The notes: generated by a model not told the origin, from the sequence alone. Positions 7,434-17,006 are shown, numbered from the stretch's first letter. The stretch is DNA of 64,000 nt from Brevibacillus brevis (GCF_031583145.1 NZ_CP134050.1:3051501-3115500); one strand, 5' to 3'. Numbers and translations: made by a program.

Positions 7434-9515
7434 TTACGACTCCCTTCGCAAATGACATGCCAGCTGCACTTTTAGCACGTCATCTGGCTGACGTAGATCG
7501 ATCAAAAGCAGTTCTTCAATTTTTCGCAGCCGCTGATAGAGCGTATTCACATGGATGTGGAGCTCGCGTGCAGTTTGTTGGGGGGATTGGCTGCACGCCA
7601 TATAGGCGAGCAAGGTATGCTCCAGCTCTTGATGCTTTCCGCGGTCCTCCCAGAGTGGGCCGAACACTTCGAGGATGAAGGCATCGATTTCCTCCTTTGA
7701 CTGATTGAGGATCAACCGGTTTACACCGAGATCCCCGTAGCGTGCCACTCCGAAACGCCCTCGGTTCAACAGGTAGTGCGCTGCCTTCTTGGCCTCATCA
7801 AAGCTTTTTCCAATCCGCTCGATGCCTGGGAAGACACTGCCGACGCCAATGGAAAGAGAGGCTTCCCCGCTTTGCTCCCAGTCTTCTACTGCACTGTGCA
7901 GCCGCGCCGTCATCTCTTTGAGCTCAGCTGTTGTTTTCGGCTGAGCCAGCATCGTCACGTGATTATGAAAGCCGTATACCAGGATTTGGCAGGCAGAGAA
8001 TTCCCATTTCCATCTCGTAACCAGCCGATGGAGGTTCGCCTCGAGGACAGACAAGTCATGGCATCGGCTGACGTAGGCAAAGACGACGAGGGTAGGTGTG
8101 TGAAGGTGCAGCCCAAGAACCTGGGCGCGATCCTGCAGGTCGGCTCCTCTGCTGTCCAGAAGCCCCAAAAAGAGGTCGTGCGCGCGTTTGTACATAATGG
8201 AGCTGAGCGATTGCTTTTTTACCAAATCCAATGTCAGAACCGCACTGCCTTGCTCGATGGTGACGCGCTGGAGTTCCGTTAGCTCCCTGCCGGTCACCGT
8301 GAGGAGCAGGCAGCCCAAAAAGGCGCTGCCATTTCCCAACGGGTAGAGAACATACAGCTGATCGTCGTTGCCGACTGTTCGAAGACGGACCGAGACGGGC
8401 GTTCTTTTGTGCCCGACCAGCAAGAACAGTTCCTCCCAAGCGAACGGCATCCAGCTGTCCTCCGGATAGTGGCGCTGCTCCAGCCAATCGGCAAACAGGA
8501 TGGTCGTGGAGGTCATCCGAGCCAACGCGCGAACGATCGTTTCCGTTCCTTTGTTCTGCATAGACAATTGCTTGAGCGATTCATGGATCTCGTTTCGTTT
8601 GACGAGGGCGTCATGCTTTGCCCGGGCGTCGGCGTACAGTTTGGCGTTTTGCAGCGCGATGGAGGTCTGGTCTGCAAAGCCTTGCAGGACGGACAGGTCA
8701 TGATCGGTAAACACCTTGTCCTGATGAAACTGGTGAAGGACGAGGACACCGATCCGCTCGCTTTCGACGGTAATGGGAACGCACATGAGGCCGTTCAGGT
8801 CCCCGAGCTCCTTTGCCTCGTTTAAAAAGCGATAGTTTTCTTCCGAGAGGTCCATCATGGCCTCTCTGGTATCCGGATGGGTGCGATAGATTCGCGCTTT
8901 GCCGTCTTGATAGACTTTTCCCGCGATCGATTCGCCGATCCGCAGCTTGAAATATTGGAACACCCGATCGTGAAAGCCCACCGTCGCCTTCGGAACGAGC
9001 CGATCGATGGCTGAATCGTACAGATGGAGCAGACCGGCATCCGCTGCGGGAATGACAGCCAGCGCATTTCCGATGATGTCACGGACGATGCTGTCAATAT
9101 CAAGCTTTGACGAGATCGACCGAATGCCTTGCAACAGCTTCGTCCACTCATCTTTTTGAGCGCGTATGGTTTCTTCCGCCAGATAGAGCTGAAAAGACAG
9201 CCAGAGGATCTCCATGCTATCAGAGGAGAGGGTACGCGTGTCATCGGGCGCCAGGACGACCGCGGCTTGACCCGCTTGGGGAAAGAAAAAACGAAGCAGG
9301 ACGCAAGCGCCCAAGTGCTCCCATTGGTACCTTTCGCCATTGGCGGGGCTGGCCTCTCCCGCAGACTCCATGGAGGGCCTGTGAGCGTCTGCAAGATCCT
9401 CCTCCTGATACAGGAGTCGAAACCGGCGGTCATGGGGAGCGAGCAGCCATAGGGTGAATGGCTGGTGGGGGAATGCTTGACGGAATCGATCGAGCAGCAG
9501 GGCAAGAGCGTCCAT
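7434..9515 (-). CDS. GAF-domain PucR/CdaR-type transcriptional regulator
   Basis: A 693-residue regulator. Residues ~135-290 form a GAF domain (PAADAGLLHLYDSAIDRLVPKA onwards, split here only for description). A helical linker and a CdaR-like central domain (~440-590) follow. The C-terminus (~620-690) is the PucR helix-turn-helix (TARELHIHVNTLYQRLRKIEELL). The ATG at 9515 has AAAGGGGG upstream; longer in-frame extension has none. It is divergent from the aldehyde dehydrogenase/hydroxyacid dehydrogenase pair and is the obvious candidate activator of it. CdaR relatives respond to sugar diacids and glycerate-type compounds. Confidence 0.87.
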   Translation of the reverse strand: MDALALLLDRFRQAFPHQPFTLWLLAPHDRRFRLLYQEEDLADAHRPSMESAGEASPANGERYQWEHLGACVLLRFFFPQAGQAAVVLAPDDTRTLSSDSMEILWLSFQLYLAEETIRAQKDEWTKLLQGIRSISSKLDIDSIVRDIIGNALAVIPAADAGLLHLYDSAIDRLVPKATVGFHDRVFQYFKLRIGESIAGKVYQDGKARIYRTHPDTREAMMDLSEENYRFLNEAKELGDLNGLMCVPITVESERIGVLVLHQFHQDKVFTDHDLSVLQGFADQTSIALQNAKLYADARAKHDALVKRNEIHESLKQLSMQNKGTETIVRALARMTSTTILFADWLEQRHYPEDSWMPFAWEELFLLVGHKRTPVSVRLRTVGNDDQLYVLYPLGNGSAFLGCLLLTVTGRELTELQRVTIEQGSAVLTLDLVKKQSLSSIMYKRAHDLFLGLLDSRGADLQDRAQVLGLHLHTPTLVVFAYVSRCHDLSVLEANLHRLVTRWKWEFSACQILVYGFHNHVTMLAQPKTTAELKEMTARLHSAVEDWEQSGEASLSIGVGSVFPGIERIGKSFDEAKKAAHYLLNRGRFGVARYGDLGVNRLILNQSKEEIDAFILEVFGPLWEDRGKHQELEHTLLAYMACSQSPQQTARELHIHVNTLYQRLRKIEELLLIDLRQPDDVLKVQLACHLRRES

Positions 9516-9638
9516 GCTGGAACCCCCTTTATAGAGAATCACACACAGAAAGAAAGGGAATTATGTGCGCATCCACATTGTACGAAATGTTTTGAATATA
9601 TACAATCCTTGTAAAAGCAAGGAAAGGTGGCTGACGAG

Positions 9639-11090
9639 ATGACAAAAACCTATCAGAACTACATCAATGGGGAATGGGTAGCGAGCCATACCGGAAAGGT
9701 GTTTCCCAGCACGAATCCGGCCAATATCCATGAGGTTTTGGGCTATTTTCAGCAGTCGGACGGAGAGGATGCCCGTGCGGCGATCGAGTCTGCGGCCAAG
9801 GCGTTTCCTCAATGGTCAAAGACGGCTGCACCGGTTCGCGGAGAGTTTTTGTTTGCCCTGATCCGCTTGCTGGAGCAACGAAAAGAGGAGTTGGCCGAGA
9901 TCATCACGCGCGAGGTGGGGAAAACCTTGCGGGAAGCGCGTGGAGAAGTGAACAAAACCATCGCGTCCATGAAACAGCTGACGGGCGAAGCTACACGACT
10001 GACGGGGCAAACGGTGCCATCCTTCGATGAGCGCGTGGTCGGCTATACCGTTCGGGAACCGATTGGCGTGTTTGCCATCATCGCACCATGGAATTTCCCA
10101 TTGGGGATCGGGCTATGGAAAATCGTACCGGCCATCATCGCCGGCAATACCGTCGTCTTTAAACCGGCGAGCAATACGTCGCTGATCAGTGTCAAGCTGA
10201 TAGAGCTCCTGATTGAAAGCGGAGTACCCGCCGGCGTCGTCAATATGGTGACCGGTCCGGGTGCCGTCATCGGCGAAGAGCTTGCGAACAATCCAACGAT
10301 CAAAGGAATCTCGTTTACCGGCTCCTCCGAAGTGGGTCTGGCACTGGGCAAGGCTGTCGGCTCTCGCGGCGGCAAGATTCAGGCGGAGATGGGGGGCAAA
10401 AACCCGGCGATCATCCTTGCCGATGCGGATATCGATTTGGCGGTCGATTGCATCGTGACAAGCGGATTCTTCGACAACGGCCAACGCTGCACGGGTACCA
10501 GCCGCGTACTGGTTGTTCCGGAAGTGGCTGAACAAGTAAAGGCCAAACTGATCGAGCGTGCGAAAAGCATGAAAGTTGGCGACGGCTTTGACCCCGAAAG
10601 CCATAACGGCCCGGTCGTGGACGAGCATCAGTTGAACCTGTATTTGCATTACGTCCAAAAGGGAATCGAAGAAGGGGCGACTCTTGCCTGCGGAGGACAG
10701 CGTCTCACGGATGGAAAGCGGGGGAACGGCTATTTTGTCGCACCGACCGTGTTTACCGGGGTGACACAAGAAATGACGATTGCAAACGAGGAGATTTTCG
10801 GGCCAGTCATCGCCGTCATCGACGTGGAATCCTTTGAGCATGCCATGGAAATCGCAAATCAAGTGGAATTTGGCTTGTCCTCCACTATTTTCACCAACGA
10901 TTTGCGCAAAGCGTTCGAATTCGTCAAGGGGATTCAATCGGGTGTGACTCATGTGAATATGCCATCGACGCACTTCGAATCGCAGTATCCGTTTGGCGGC
11001 AAAAAAATCTCCGGTTTGGGTCCGAGAGAACAGGGTGAATCTGCGCTCGACTTTTACGTGGAGACGAAAACGGTCTACATTCGGCCATAA
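9639..11090 (+). CDS. NAD(P)-dependent aldehyde dehydrogenase (semialdehyde dehydrogenase type)
   Basis: A 483-residue ALDH superfamily enzyme. It shows APWNFPL (around 145), FTGSSEVG in the cofactor site (around 230), the general-base Glu in EMGGKNP, and the catalytic Cys in NGQRCTGTSR. These features are closest to alpha-ketoglutarate-semialdehyde and succinate-semialdehyde dehydrogenases. ATG 9639 is preferred to GTG 9627 because AAAGGTGG fits its spacing. Paired with the hydroxyacid dehydrogenase 34 bases downstream and a diacid-type regulator upstream, it likely oxidises a semialdehyde formed during catabolism of a sugar acid or branched hydroxyacid. Confidence 0.9.
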   Translation: MTKTYQNYINGEWVASHTGKVFPSTNPANIHEVLGYFQQSDGEDARAAIESAAKAFPQWSKTAAPVRGEFLFALIRLLEQRKEELAEIITREVGKTLREARGEVNKTIASMKQLTGEATRLTGQTVPSFDERVVGYTVREPIGVFAIIAPWNFPLGIGLWKIVPAIIAGNTVVFKPASNTSLISVKLIELLIESGVPAGVVNMVTGPGAVIGEELANNPTIKGISFTGSSEVGLALGKAVGSRGGKIQAEMGGKNPAIILADADIDLAVDCIVTSGFFDNGQRCTGTSRVLVVPEVAEQVKAKLIERAKSMKVGDGFDPESHNGPVVDEHQLNLYLHYVQKGIEEGATLACGGQRLTDGKRGNGYFVAPTVFTGVTQEMTIANEEIFGPVIAVIDVESFEHAMEIANQVEFGLSSTIFTNDLRKAFEFVKGIQSGVTHVNMPSTHFESQYPFGGKKISGLGPREQGESALDFYVETKTVYIRP

Positions 11091-11124
11091 GGCTTATCCT
11101 GATGGGGAGAAAGGAGGATTCGAG

Positions 11125-12018
11125 ATGAATGCGGTAGGTGTGATTGGAATCGGAGCGATGGGCAAGGGAATGATCGGCAGTTTGCTGCAAAAAGGCTACC
11201 GGGTCTTTGCATACGATCCGATTCCCGCTGCCCAGCAATGGGCCAAGGAAAGAGGAGCTGAGGTAGCCGATTCGCCGGCAGCGGTGGGAAGAATGGCAGG
11301 AGTCGTCATTACTTCGCTGCCAGGTCCTGCGGTCGTGGAGCAGGTGCTTCTGGGGGCGGACGGACTGTATGCGACTCTAGCATCGGGCAGCTACGTACTG
11401 GATGCCAGCACGATTGATCCGGCGACAGCAAGGCGTATGTATCAGTCAGGCCGGGAAAAAGGAATCGCCTATTTTGATTGTCCGGTGAGCGGTGGTCCGG
11501 CGGGCGCTGCCGCAGGGACCTTAACCATCATGGTCGGCGGGGACGAATCCAAGCTGCCCGAAATCATTCCGTACTTGCAGGGAATTGGCAAAGAAATCTT
11601 TTACCTGGGGGAATCCGGTTCTGGCCAGGTCGCAAAGCTTTGCCATAATTCCGTGGTGGCGGTGATCACCGCTGCGCTGGGAGAAGCGCTCACCGTGGGT
11701 GCAAAGGCGGGGGTAGATCCGCATAAATTGGCGGCGGTCATGGACAAAGGCTCCGCCCATAACCGTGTCCTTTCCATTTTCGGCCCGAACATCTTGTACG
11801 GAACTTATGAAAAGACGATTTTTTCTCTGGATCATATGCACAAGGACCTTACGCTTTACACCAAGGCGGCTCAAGAACAGCAGGTTCCGGTCTTGGTCGG
11901 GGGCACGGTTTCCCAGATGTACGAAGCGGCAAAAGCGCAAGGGAAGGGCGCGTGGGACTCTTCAGCCGTATGTTCGGTTACGGAAGAACTGGCCCACGCC
12001 ACCATATCCAAATCCTGA
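11125..12018 (+). CDS. Beta-hydroxyacid dehydrogenase (3-hydroxyisobutyrate / tartronate-semialdehyde reductase family)
   Basis: A 297-residue enzyme with the Rossmann motif GIGAMGKGM at residue 8, the DASTIDP segment, the substrate-binding PVSGGPAGA motif (~120) and the catalytic Lys in GQVAKLCHN. These define the GarR/MmsB family of NAD(P)-dependent 2-hydroxyacid or 3-hydroxyacid dehydrogenases. ATG 11125 follows AAAGGAGG at ideal spacing; longer in-frame reading into the preceding gene is spurious. Co-transcribed with the aldehyde dehydrogenase and followed by a strong terminator. Whether it makes or consumes a semialdehyde cannot be decided. Confidence 0.88.
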   Translation: MNAVGVIGIGAMGKGMIGSLLQKGYRVFAYDPIPAAQQWAKERGAEVADSPAAVGRMAGVVITSLPGPAVVEQVLLGADGLYATLASGSYVLDASTIDPATARRMYQSGREKGIAYFDCPVSGGPAGAAAGTLTIMVGGDESKLPEIIPYLQGIGKEIFYLGESGSGQVAKLCHNSVVAVITAALGEALTVGAKAGVDPHKLAAVMDKGSAHNRVLSIFGPNILYGTYEKTIFSLDHMHKDLTLYTKAAQEQQVPVLVGGTVSQMYEAAKAQGKGAWDSSAVCSVTEELAHATISKS

Positions 12019-12073
12019 CTCCATTTGCTCCTCCTCCCGCAATTGCTCCCTACTCAAATGGCCACGTCCATAT

Positions 12074-12099
12074 CCGCGCTGAGTGCAGCGCGGTTTTTT
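12074..12099 (+). terminator. Rho-independent terminator of the dehydrogenase operon
   Basis: Perfect stem CCGCGCT / AGCGCGG with a 6-nt loop and TTTTTT (12094-12099). Confidence 0.9.
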
Positions 12100-12195
12100 C
12101 ATGCAGAAAAGCATATTGCGATACCCCAAATGGGCAGAGAGAGGGGGCAAGACGTTTCTGCCTTTTTCACCTGAAAATCGATGGGGGAGTAGCGT

Positions 12196-13083
12196 TTACC
12201 GGTTGACAGCTCCGTTCTCCGCGAAATATTCGACGACGAACTCGCAAAAATTCCGGGCAGCCTGGGACAGATACCGTTTTTTATGCCAGATCATTTGAAA
12301 ATGACGCTGGCAAACCGGCTCCGTGATCGGAAGCAAGACGAGCTTCGGGTCTGCCTCTTTGCTGACACAGCCAAATAGAGCTACTCCGAGGCCGGCCCGC
12401 ACCAATTTTAAGATCGAGGCAGGATCGTCTACCCGGCAGGCAAAATTCGGGGTGAAGCCTGCCCGCTGAAAAAACGGATCGTACAGCTTCTGGGTGGGGA
12501 AGTCCTCCTTGTATCCGATAAACGGGTCTTCGGCAACGTCAGCCAAGCGAATGCTGCTCTGCCGGGCGAAACGATGGCTGCTGGGGACAGCCACATAAAT
12601 TTCTTCCTTCAACACGGTCTTCACGTAGACATCCGGATGCTTAAGCGGAAGGTGGCTAAAGCAAACGTCGACTTCTCCCGACTCCATGAGGCTGGCCATT
12701 TCCTCCGAGTTGGCCTGCGTGATCTGAAAGTGGACGGAGGGATGAAGCGCCAAAAACTTGCCGAGGGGTTCCGCCAAAATATCCAGAGTCGAGACCGCCA
12801 GATGAACACTGCCTTGCTCCAGTCCGGCGAGCTCGGAAACCACTCTTTGCCCTTCCTCCAGCAGATTGAGGGCTTTTTCCACCCGCTCCAGGTACGCCTT
12901 TCCAAACGTATTGAGCCGAATTCTCCCGCGTTCCCGGTCAAAGAGGGGGACACCGATATCTTCCTCCAGACGCGCAATGGTCTTGCTAAGGGCCGGCTGA
13001 GCAATCCGCAGCTCTTGAGCGGCTTTTGTCATGTGCTGCCACTTCGCAACCGTCCGGAAATAATGCAGCTGCAACAATTCCAT
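12196..13083 (-). CDS. LysR-family transcriptional regulator
   Basis: A 295-residue regulator with the LysR helix-turn-helix in residues 1-60 (MTKAAQELRIAQPALSKTI) and a periplasmic-binding-like effector domain from ~90. The ATG at 13083 has GGAGG 4 bases upstream. It is divergent from the MFS exporter at 13234; the 150-bp gap is AT-rich with TATA-containing palindromic stretches, so it probably controls that exporter. The effector is unknown. Confidence 0.9.
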   Translation of the reverse strand: MELLQLHYFRTVAKWQHMTKAAQELRIAQPALSKTIARLEEDIGVPLFDRERGRIRLNTFGKAYLERVEKALNLLEEGQRVVSELAGLEQGSVHLAVSTLDILAEPLGKFLALHPSVHFQITQANSEEMASLMESGEVDVCFSHLPLKHPDVYVKTVLKEEIYVAVPSSHRFARQSSIRLADVAEDPFIGYKEDFPTQKLYDPFFQRAGFTPNFACRVDDPASILKLVRAGLGVALFGCVSKEADPKLVLLPITEPVCQRHFQMIWHKKRYLSQAARNFCEFVVEYFAENGAVNR

Positions 13084-13233
13084 GGATCCTCCACTCCATA
13101 TACTCAAGTATATAGACTACATATAAGAATATATATTTTCGTTTATTCAGAAAGAATTATAAACTACAACTTGCAAGGTATACAATCACCTTCCCGGGAA
13201 GCAATCTGATGAATTTGTGAGGTGCTTGGACTT

Positions 13234-14625
13234 ATGCAAGACATATCCCAGCCGTATGCTGGCGACAAGCTGGTTCGTATTCTCGCGTTTACGCTGATCA
13301 TCACGGTGATGAGTGCCACGATGTTCAATATCGTGCTGCCGGAAATCAGAAACGATTTTCATTTGACGTTTAGCCAGGTCAGCTGGGTGACATCCGCTTA
13401 TTTGCTGATCTATGCGGTAGGAACTGTGATTTACGGGAAGCTGGCCGACACCTGGAAGCTCAAAAATTTGCTTACCTTCGGGCTCACGTTGTTTGCACTT
13501 GGCTCCTTGATTGGTTTTTTCTCTCACCAATTCGGAACTGTGCTCATCGGCCGTATCGTGCAAGCGATTGGAGCGGCAGTCGTCCCTGCCACGTCGACAC
13601 TGATTCCGATCCGCTACTATCCTCCGGAAAAACGGGGGAAAGCCCTGGGCATCGCGATGACGGGAATGGCGATCGGGAGTGCATTGGGTCCCGTGGTTTC
13701 CGCCGTTCTCGTCAGTCTGCTCGACTGGAGATGGCTGTTTTGCATCCCGGTCTTGACGCTCGCCGCCATCCCATTTTATCGGAAATATTTGGATGATGCG
13801 ATTCCGACGTCAGCCAAAATGGACTGGCTGGGCGGGTGCCTGATTGCCGCAACGGTTGCCTTGCTGCTTCTGTCTATCACCAATCAGAGTATGCTGCTGG
13901 CACTTGGTTTCGCCCTTTCATTCGGCTTGTTCCAGATCCGCATTCGCACCGCGGCAGAGCCGTTCATCCGGGCAGAGCTGTTTCGCAGCAAGCGCTTTTC
14001 GCTCTGTCTCGCGATTGCCTTTCTGATGACGGGCACAGGCTACTCCCTTCAGTTTGTAAGCCCCCATCTGCTTGCGAATGTCCATCATTTGGCTCCGGGG
14101 CTGATCGGCTTTATCATGGTCCCGGCAGCCATCGTGACGGCGTTCTTGGGTAAAAAAGGCGGGAGTCTGGCCGATCAGAAGGGGAATTCGTATTTGTTTT
14201 ACGTGGCTTCCGCTCTGCTTTTGGCGTGCTTTGTCCTCTTGTCTTCTTTTGCAGGGACGTCTCCCGTCTCCATCGCGGTCTTCCTCATCCTGGGCAATGT
14301 CGGTGTATCGTTCATGATGATCGCATTGTCGAACGCGATCTCGCAGACACTTCCAAAAGAACATGCCGGAGTCGGGATGGGACTTATGTCGATGCTGAAT
14401 TTCATTGCCGGAGCGCTCTCGGCGACGCTGTACAGCAAGGCGATAGACAGCGGTTCGGATCAGAGCTGGAATCTTTTCGAGCATCATCCGGAGGGGTACG
14501 TCTACAGCAATATCTACTTGCTGCTTGCGATTCTGATCCTCTTCCTGGCCTGCGTCTATTACGTCCAGTTCAATCGTGTGAAACCAAAAAAGAGAGTGTT
14601 GGGAAAAGGAGGGGGAGCATCATAG
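13234..14625 (+). CDS. MFS transporter, DHA2 family (Tet(L)/QacA-like 14-TM antiporter)
   Basis: A 463-residue membrane protein with about 14 hydrophobic helices. The loop GKLADTWKLKNLLTFG and the TM4-5 region GRIVQAIGAAVVPA then RGKALGI and GPVVSAVL follow Tet(L)/Tet(K)-type proton antiporters, and the C-terminal GVGMGLMSMLNF segment resembles their GAGMSLLNF motif. ATG 13234 is chosen over GTG 13222 for its spacing to GTGAGGTG. Likely exports a drug or exchanges monovalent cations for protons, under the divergent LysR regulator. Confidence 0.85.
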   Translation: MQDISQPYAGDKLVRILAFTLIITVMSATMFNIVLPEIRNDFHLTFSQVSWVTSAYLLIYAVGTVIYGKLADTWKLKNLLTFGLTLFALGSLIGFFSHQFGTVLIGRIVQAIGAAVVPATSTLIPIRYYPPEKRGKALGIAMTGMAIGSALGPVVSAVLVSLLDWRWLFCIPVLTLAAIPFYRKYLDDAIPTSAKMDWLGGCLIAATVALLLLSITNQSMLLALGFALSFGLFQIRIRTAAEPFIRAELFRSKRFSLCLAIAFLMTGTGYSLQFVSPHLLANVHHLAPGLIGFIMVPAAIVTAFLGKKGGSLADQKGNSYLFYVASALLLACFVLLSSFAGTSPVSIAVFLILGNVGVSFMMIALSNAISQTLPKEHAGVGMGLMSMLNFIAGALSATLYSKAIDSGSDQSWNLFEHHPEGYVYSNIYLLLAILILFLACVYYVQFNRVKPKKRVLGKGGGAS

Positions 14626-14742
14626 CAGTAAGAGGCAGTCGCTGCCCATCAAGGACGGAGAAAACGGGCATGGACAGGGCAAGCTCGTGCTCGTCCTGGA
14701 GTAAAAATTGATCGATCCAATCATCTTTTTCGGTATGTGGCA

Positions 14743-14771
14743 TTGACAAGGCCCTGCAAAGCGAATAAAAT
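14743..14771 (+). promoter_or_regulatory. Sigma-A promoter of the tandem T-box/leuA transcript
   Basis: Consensus TTGACA (14743-14748), a 17-bp spacer and TAAAAT (14766-14771), just ahead of the first T-box. No second promoter is visible between the two T-boxes. Confidence 0.85.
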
Positions 14772-14777
14772 TTCAAA

Positions 14778-15081
14778 CAACAAGAGCAATCAAACGCGAC
14801 GAACGGGAACAGTAAGTGGTCGGAGCTGTCAAGAGAGCTGCGGGTCGGTGCGACGCAGTCAGTGAAGCCAGTGAAGCTCGCCCGGGAGCGGCAGGACTGA
14901 AGACGATGTAGCGCTGCATCGAAACAGTAGGTTCTGACGGTTAACCCCCGTGATCAGGTGGCGCGGATCAACCCGATTCCGTGCATGAGGTGGACGTAGG
15001 CGTACAGCCGAAGTCAACGAGAGTGGTACCGCGATAGACCAGGTCTGTCGTCTCTTCGATGGAGACGGCAGGCCTTTTTTC
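14778..15081 (+). ncRNA. T-box leader 1 (leucine, CUC specifier)
   Basis: A complete T-box riboswitch. Stem I has the AGTA motif (near 14811), the apical AGAGAG...GGTGCGA elements (14832-14853) and a specifier loop reading GAAGCTCG, with CTC at 14877-14879. The T-box sequence GAGAGTGGTACCGCG is at 15019-15033; its TGGT pairs with an ACCA tRNA end and an A discriminator, as in tRNA-Leu. A terminator hairpin (15040-15081, stem around GGTCTGTCGTCTC) ends in TTTTTT. Uncharged tRNA should favour the antiterminator and allow transcription to continue into T-box 2 and leuA. Confidence 0.93.
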
Positions 15082-15099
15082 ATGAAAAATTACATACAG

Positions 15100-15365
15100 C
15101 AAACGCGACGAACGGGAGCTAGTAAAGCGAATTTCACGTCCAGAGAGCTGCGGGGTGGTGCGACGCAGTCGGGAAATGCTTGAATCTCACCCGGGAGCGG
15201 CCAGGTTGAACGCCAGCACGGCTGGCAGCTAGACCTGGACGGAGTACCCCACGTCATCGGGGCAACGAGGTGGATTCCTTTCAGAAAAGGGATCAATGAG
15301 AGTGGTACCGCGGCAGCTGACAGGCCTGTCGTCTCTTGCAAAGGAGACGGCGGGCTTTTTGTATT
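15100..15365 (+). ncRNA. T-box leader 2 (leucine, CUC specifier), in tandem
   Basis: A second complete T-box begins 19 bases after the first terminator. It has AGTA (15120-15123), AGAGAG...GGTGCGA (15142-15163), a specifier loop GAATCTCA with CTC at 15186-15188, the T-box GAGAGTGGTACCGCG (15298-15312), and a terminator (15324-15361) with TTTTT. Both leaders show the pattern GAA-N-CTC-purine, which supports CUC rather than an out-of-register codon. leuA starts 43 bases further on. Confidence 0.93.
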
Positions 15366-15407
15366 CCCCCAAAAAACAAACGACCATCCCTAGGAGGAGA
15401 GATTACC

Positions 15408-16970
15408 ATGACAAAACGAATCCATATTTTCGATACGACACTGCGAGACGGCGAACAGGCGCCAGGAGCTTCCCTGCATCCGGAACAAAAGATCGTGATC
15501 GCGAAACAGCTGGCACAGCTCGGAGTCGATGTCATTGAACCCGGCTTCCCGATCTCCAGTCCCGGTGACTTCATGGCTGTGCAGCGCATTTCCCAGGAAG
15601 TGCACGGCGTAGAAATTTGCGGGTTTGCCCGTGCCGTGAAGGAAGACATCGACGCTGCCGTGCGTGCGACCCAGGATGCGGAGCGACGCAGATTGCACAT
15701 GTTCCTGTCGTCCTCGAACATCCATCTCGATTTTCAGCTGCGCAAGTCACGGGAGCAGGTCATCCAGATCGCTCGTGCCATGATCGCCTATGGCAAACAG
15801 TTCGTGGACCGGATCGAATTTTCTCCGATGGATGCGACGCGTACAGGAGATGAATTCCTGTTTGAAATGATCGAGGCGGCCATCGAAGAAGGGGCGACGA
15901 TCATCAACATCCCGGATACGGTTGGATACGCGTTGCCGGAAGAGTACGGTGCGATGTTCACCCGGGTCATGAAAAACGTCCGGGGCAGCGGCAACGTGGA
16001 GTTCAGCGCGCACTGCCACAACGACCTCGGCCTGGCCGTGGCCAACAGTCTCGCGGCGATTCGGGCAGGTGTGACCCAGGTGGAAGTGACGGTAAACGGA
16101 GTGGGAGAGCGCGCGGGGAACTGCTCTCTGGAGGAGCTGGTCATGGCGATCGAGACGCGCAAGGAAGCGCTGGATGCCGAGACAGGGATCCGGCCGGAGC
16201 ACATCTACACGACTTCGCAAAAGGTGAGCCGCGCCATGAGCTTCCCGATTGCCTTCAACAAGCCGATTGTAGGCCGAAACGCCTTCCAGCATGAAGCGGG
16301 TATCCACCAGGATGGATTGTTGAAAGAACGCAGCACATACGAGATTATGGATCCGGAAAAGCTGGGCGTACCGCGCAACATGATCATTCTCGGCAAGCAC
16401 TCCGGGCGCCATGCCATCAAGCACCGGGTCAGCGAGTTTGGCGTGCAGCTGACCGATGAACAGATGGAGAGCTTGTACATTCGGTTCAAAGAGCTGGCCG
16501 ACAAGCAAAAGGTCGTACAGGATCATCAGCTGCTCGAGCTGGTCGGACATACCGTGAATGCCGTATTGGAGCCGTTTACGCTCGTGAATGCGCAGGTGCT
16601 GACGGGTACTTCCGGCAGCCGGATGGCTTCCTGCACGATTACCAACAATGCGACGGGAGAAGAGACGGTGTTCTCCGGTACGGGGGAAGGTCCGGTGGAA
16701 GCGCTGGTCGCCGGCATCAAGCAGGCGCTGCCGATCGAGGTGGAATTCACTGACATGGAGCTCTATTCCCTGTCCTCCGGTGAGCATGCGACAGGAGAAG
16801 CCATCGTGACGGTCAGTGCAAACGGCAGTCTTTTCAAAGGTGTCTCCGAGCATCGCGATGTCCTGATGGCGGTGGCCCAGGCGTTTATGGCTGCGAGCAA
16901 TCAGGCGGTGAGAGATTTCGAAGCGACTGCCGGCCAAGAACAGGATCGGGTAGAAGCCTTTTTCTCCTGA
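15408..16970 (+). CDS. leuA: 2-isopropylmalate synthase
   Basis: This 520-residue enzyme condenses 2-oxoisovalerate with acetyl-CoA, the first committed step of leucine synthesis. The HMGL-like catalytic domain begins IFDTTLRDGEQAPGA (residues ~6-20), with metal ligands in SAHCHNDLG, the glycine-rich NGVGERAGNCSLEE, and the LeuA regulatory dimer domain from ~390 (TGTSGSRMASCT and GEGPVEA). Length is standard for bacterial LeuA. The ATG at 15408 is preceded by TAGGAGGAGA. It stands alone here rather than in an ilv-leu operon, under two leucine T-boxes, and is followed by a strong terminator. Leucine feedback inhibition is expected from the C-terminal domain. Confidence 0.96.
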   Translation: MTKRIHIFDTTLRDGEQAPGASLHPEQKIVIAKQLAQLGVDVIEPGFPISSPGDFMAVQRISQEVHGVEICGFARAVKEDIDAAVRATQDAERRRLHMFLSSSNIHLDFQLRKSREQVIQIARAMIAYGKQFVDRIEFSPMDATRTGDEFLFEMIEAAIEEGATIINIPDTVGYALPEEYGAMFTRVMKNVRGSGNVEFSAHCHNDLGLAVANSLAAIRAGVTQVEVTVNGVGERAGNCSLEELVMAIETRKEALDAETGIRPEHIYTTSQKVSRAMSFPIAFNKPIVGRNAFQHEAGIHQDGLLKERSTYEIMDPEKLGVPRNMIILGKHSGRHAIKHRVSEFGVQLTDEQMESLYIRFKELADKQKVVQDHQLLELVGHTVNAVLEPFTLVNAQVLTGTSGSRMASCTITNNATGEETVFSGTGEGPVEALVAGIKQALPIEVEFTDMELYSLSSGEHATGEAIVTVSANGSLFKGVSEHRDVLMAVAQAFMAASNQAVRDFEATAGQEQDRVEAFFS

Positions 16971-17006
16971 TCAAAGGGGAGAAGCTCCGTACCATAATCC
17001 ACATGG

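Noticed and set aside
14570-14776. 68-codon minus-strand frame between the MFS gene and T-box 1
   Set aside because: It overlaps the leuA promoter and has no ribosome site.
15747-16937. 396-codon open frame antisense to leuA
   Set aside because: It is a mirror of leuA codon bias, with no ribosome site and no recognisable domain.
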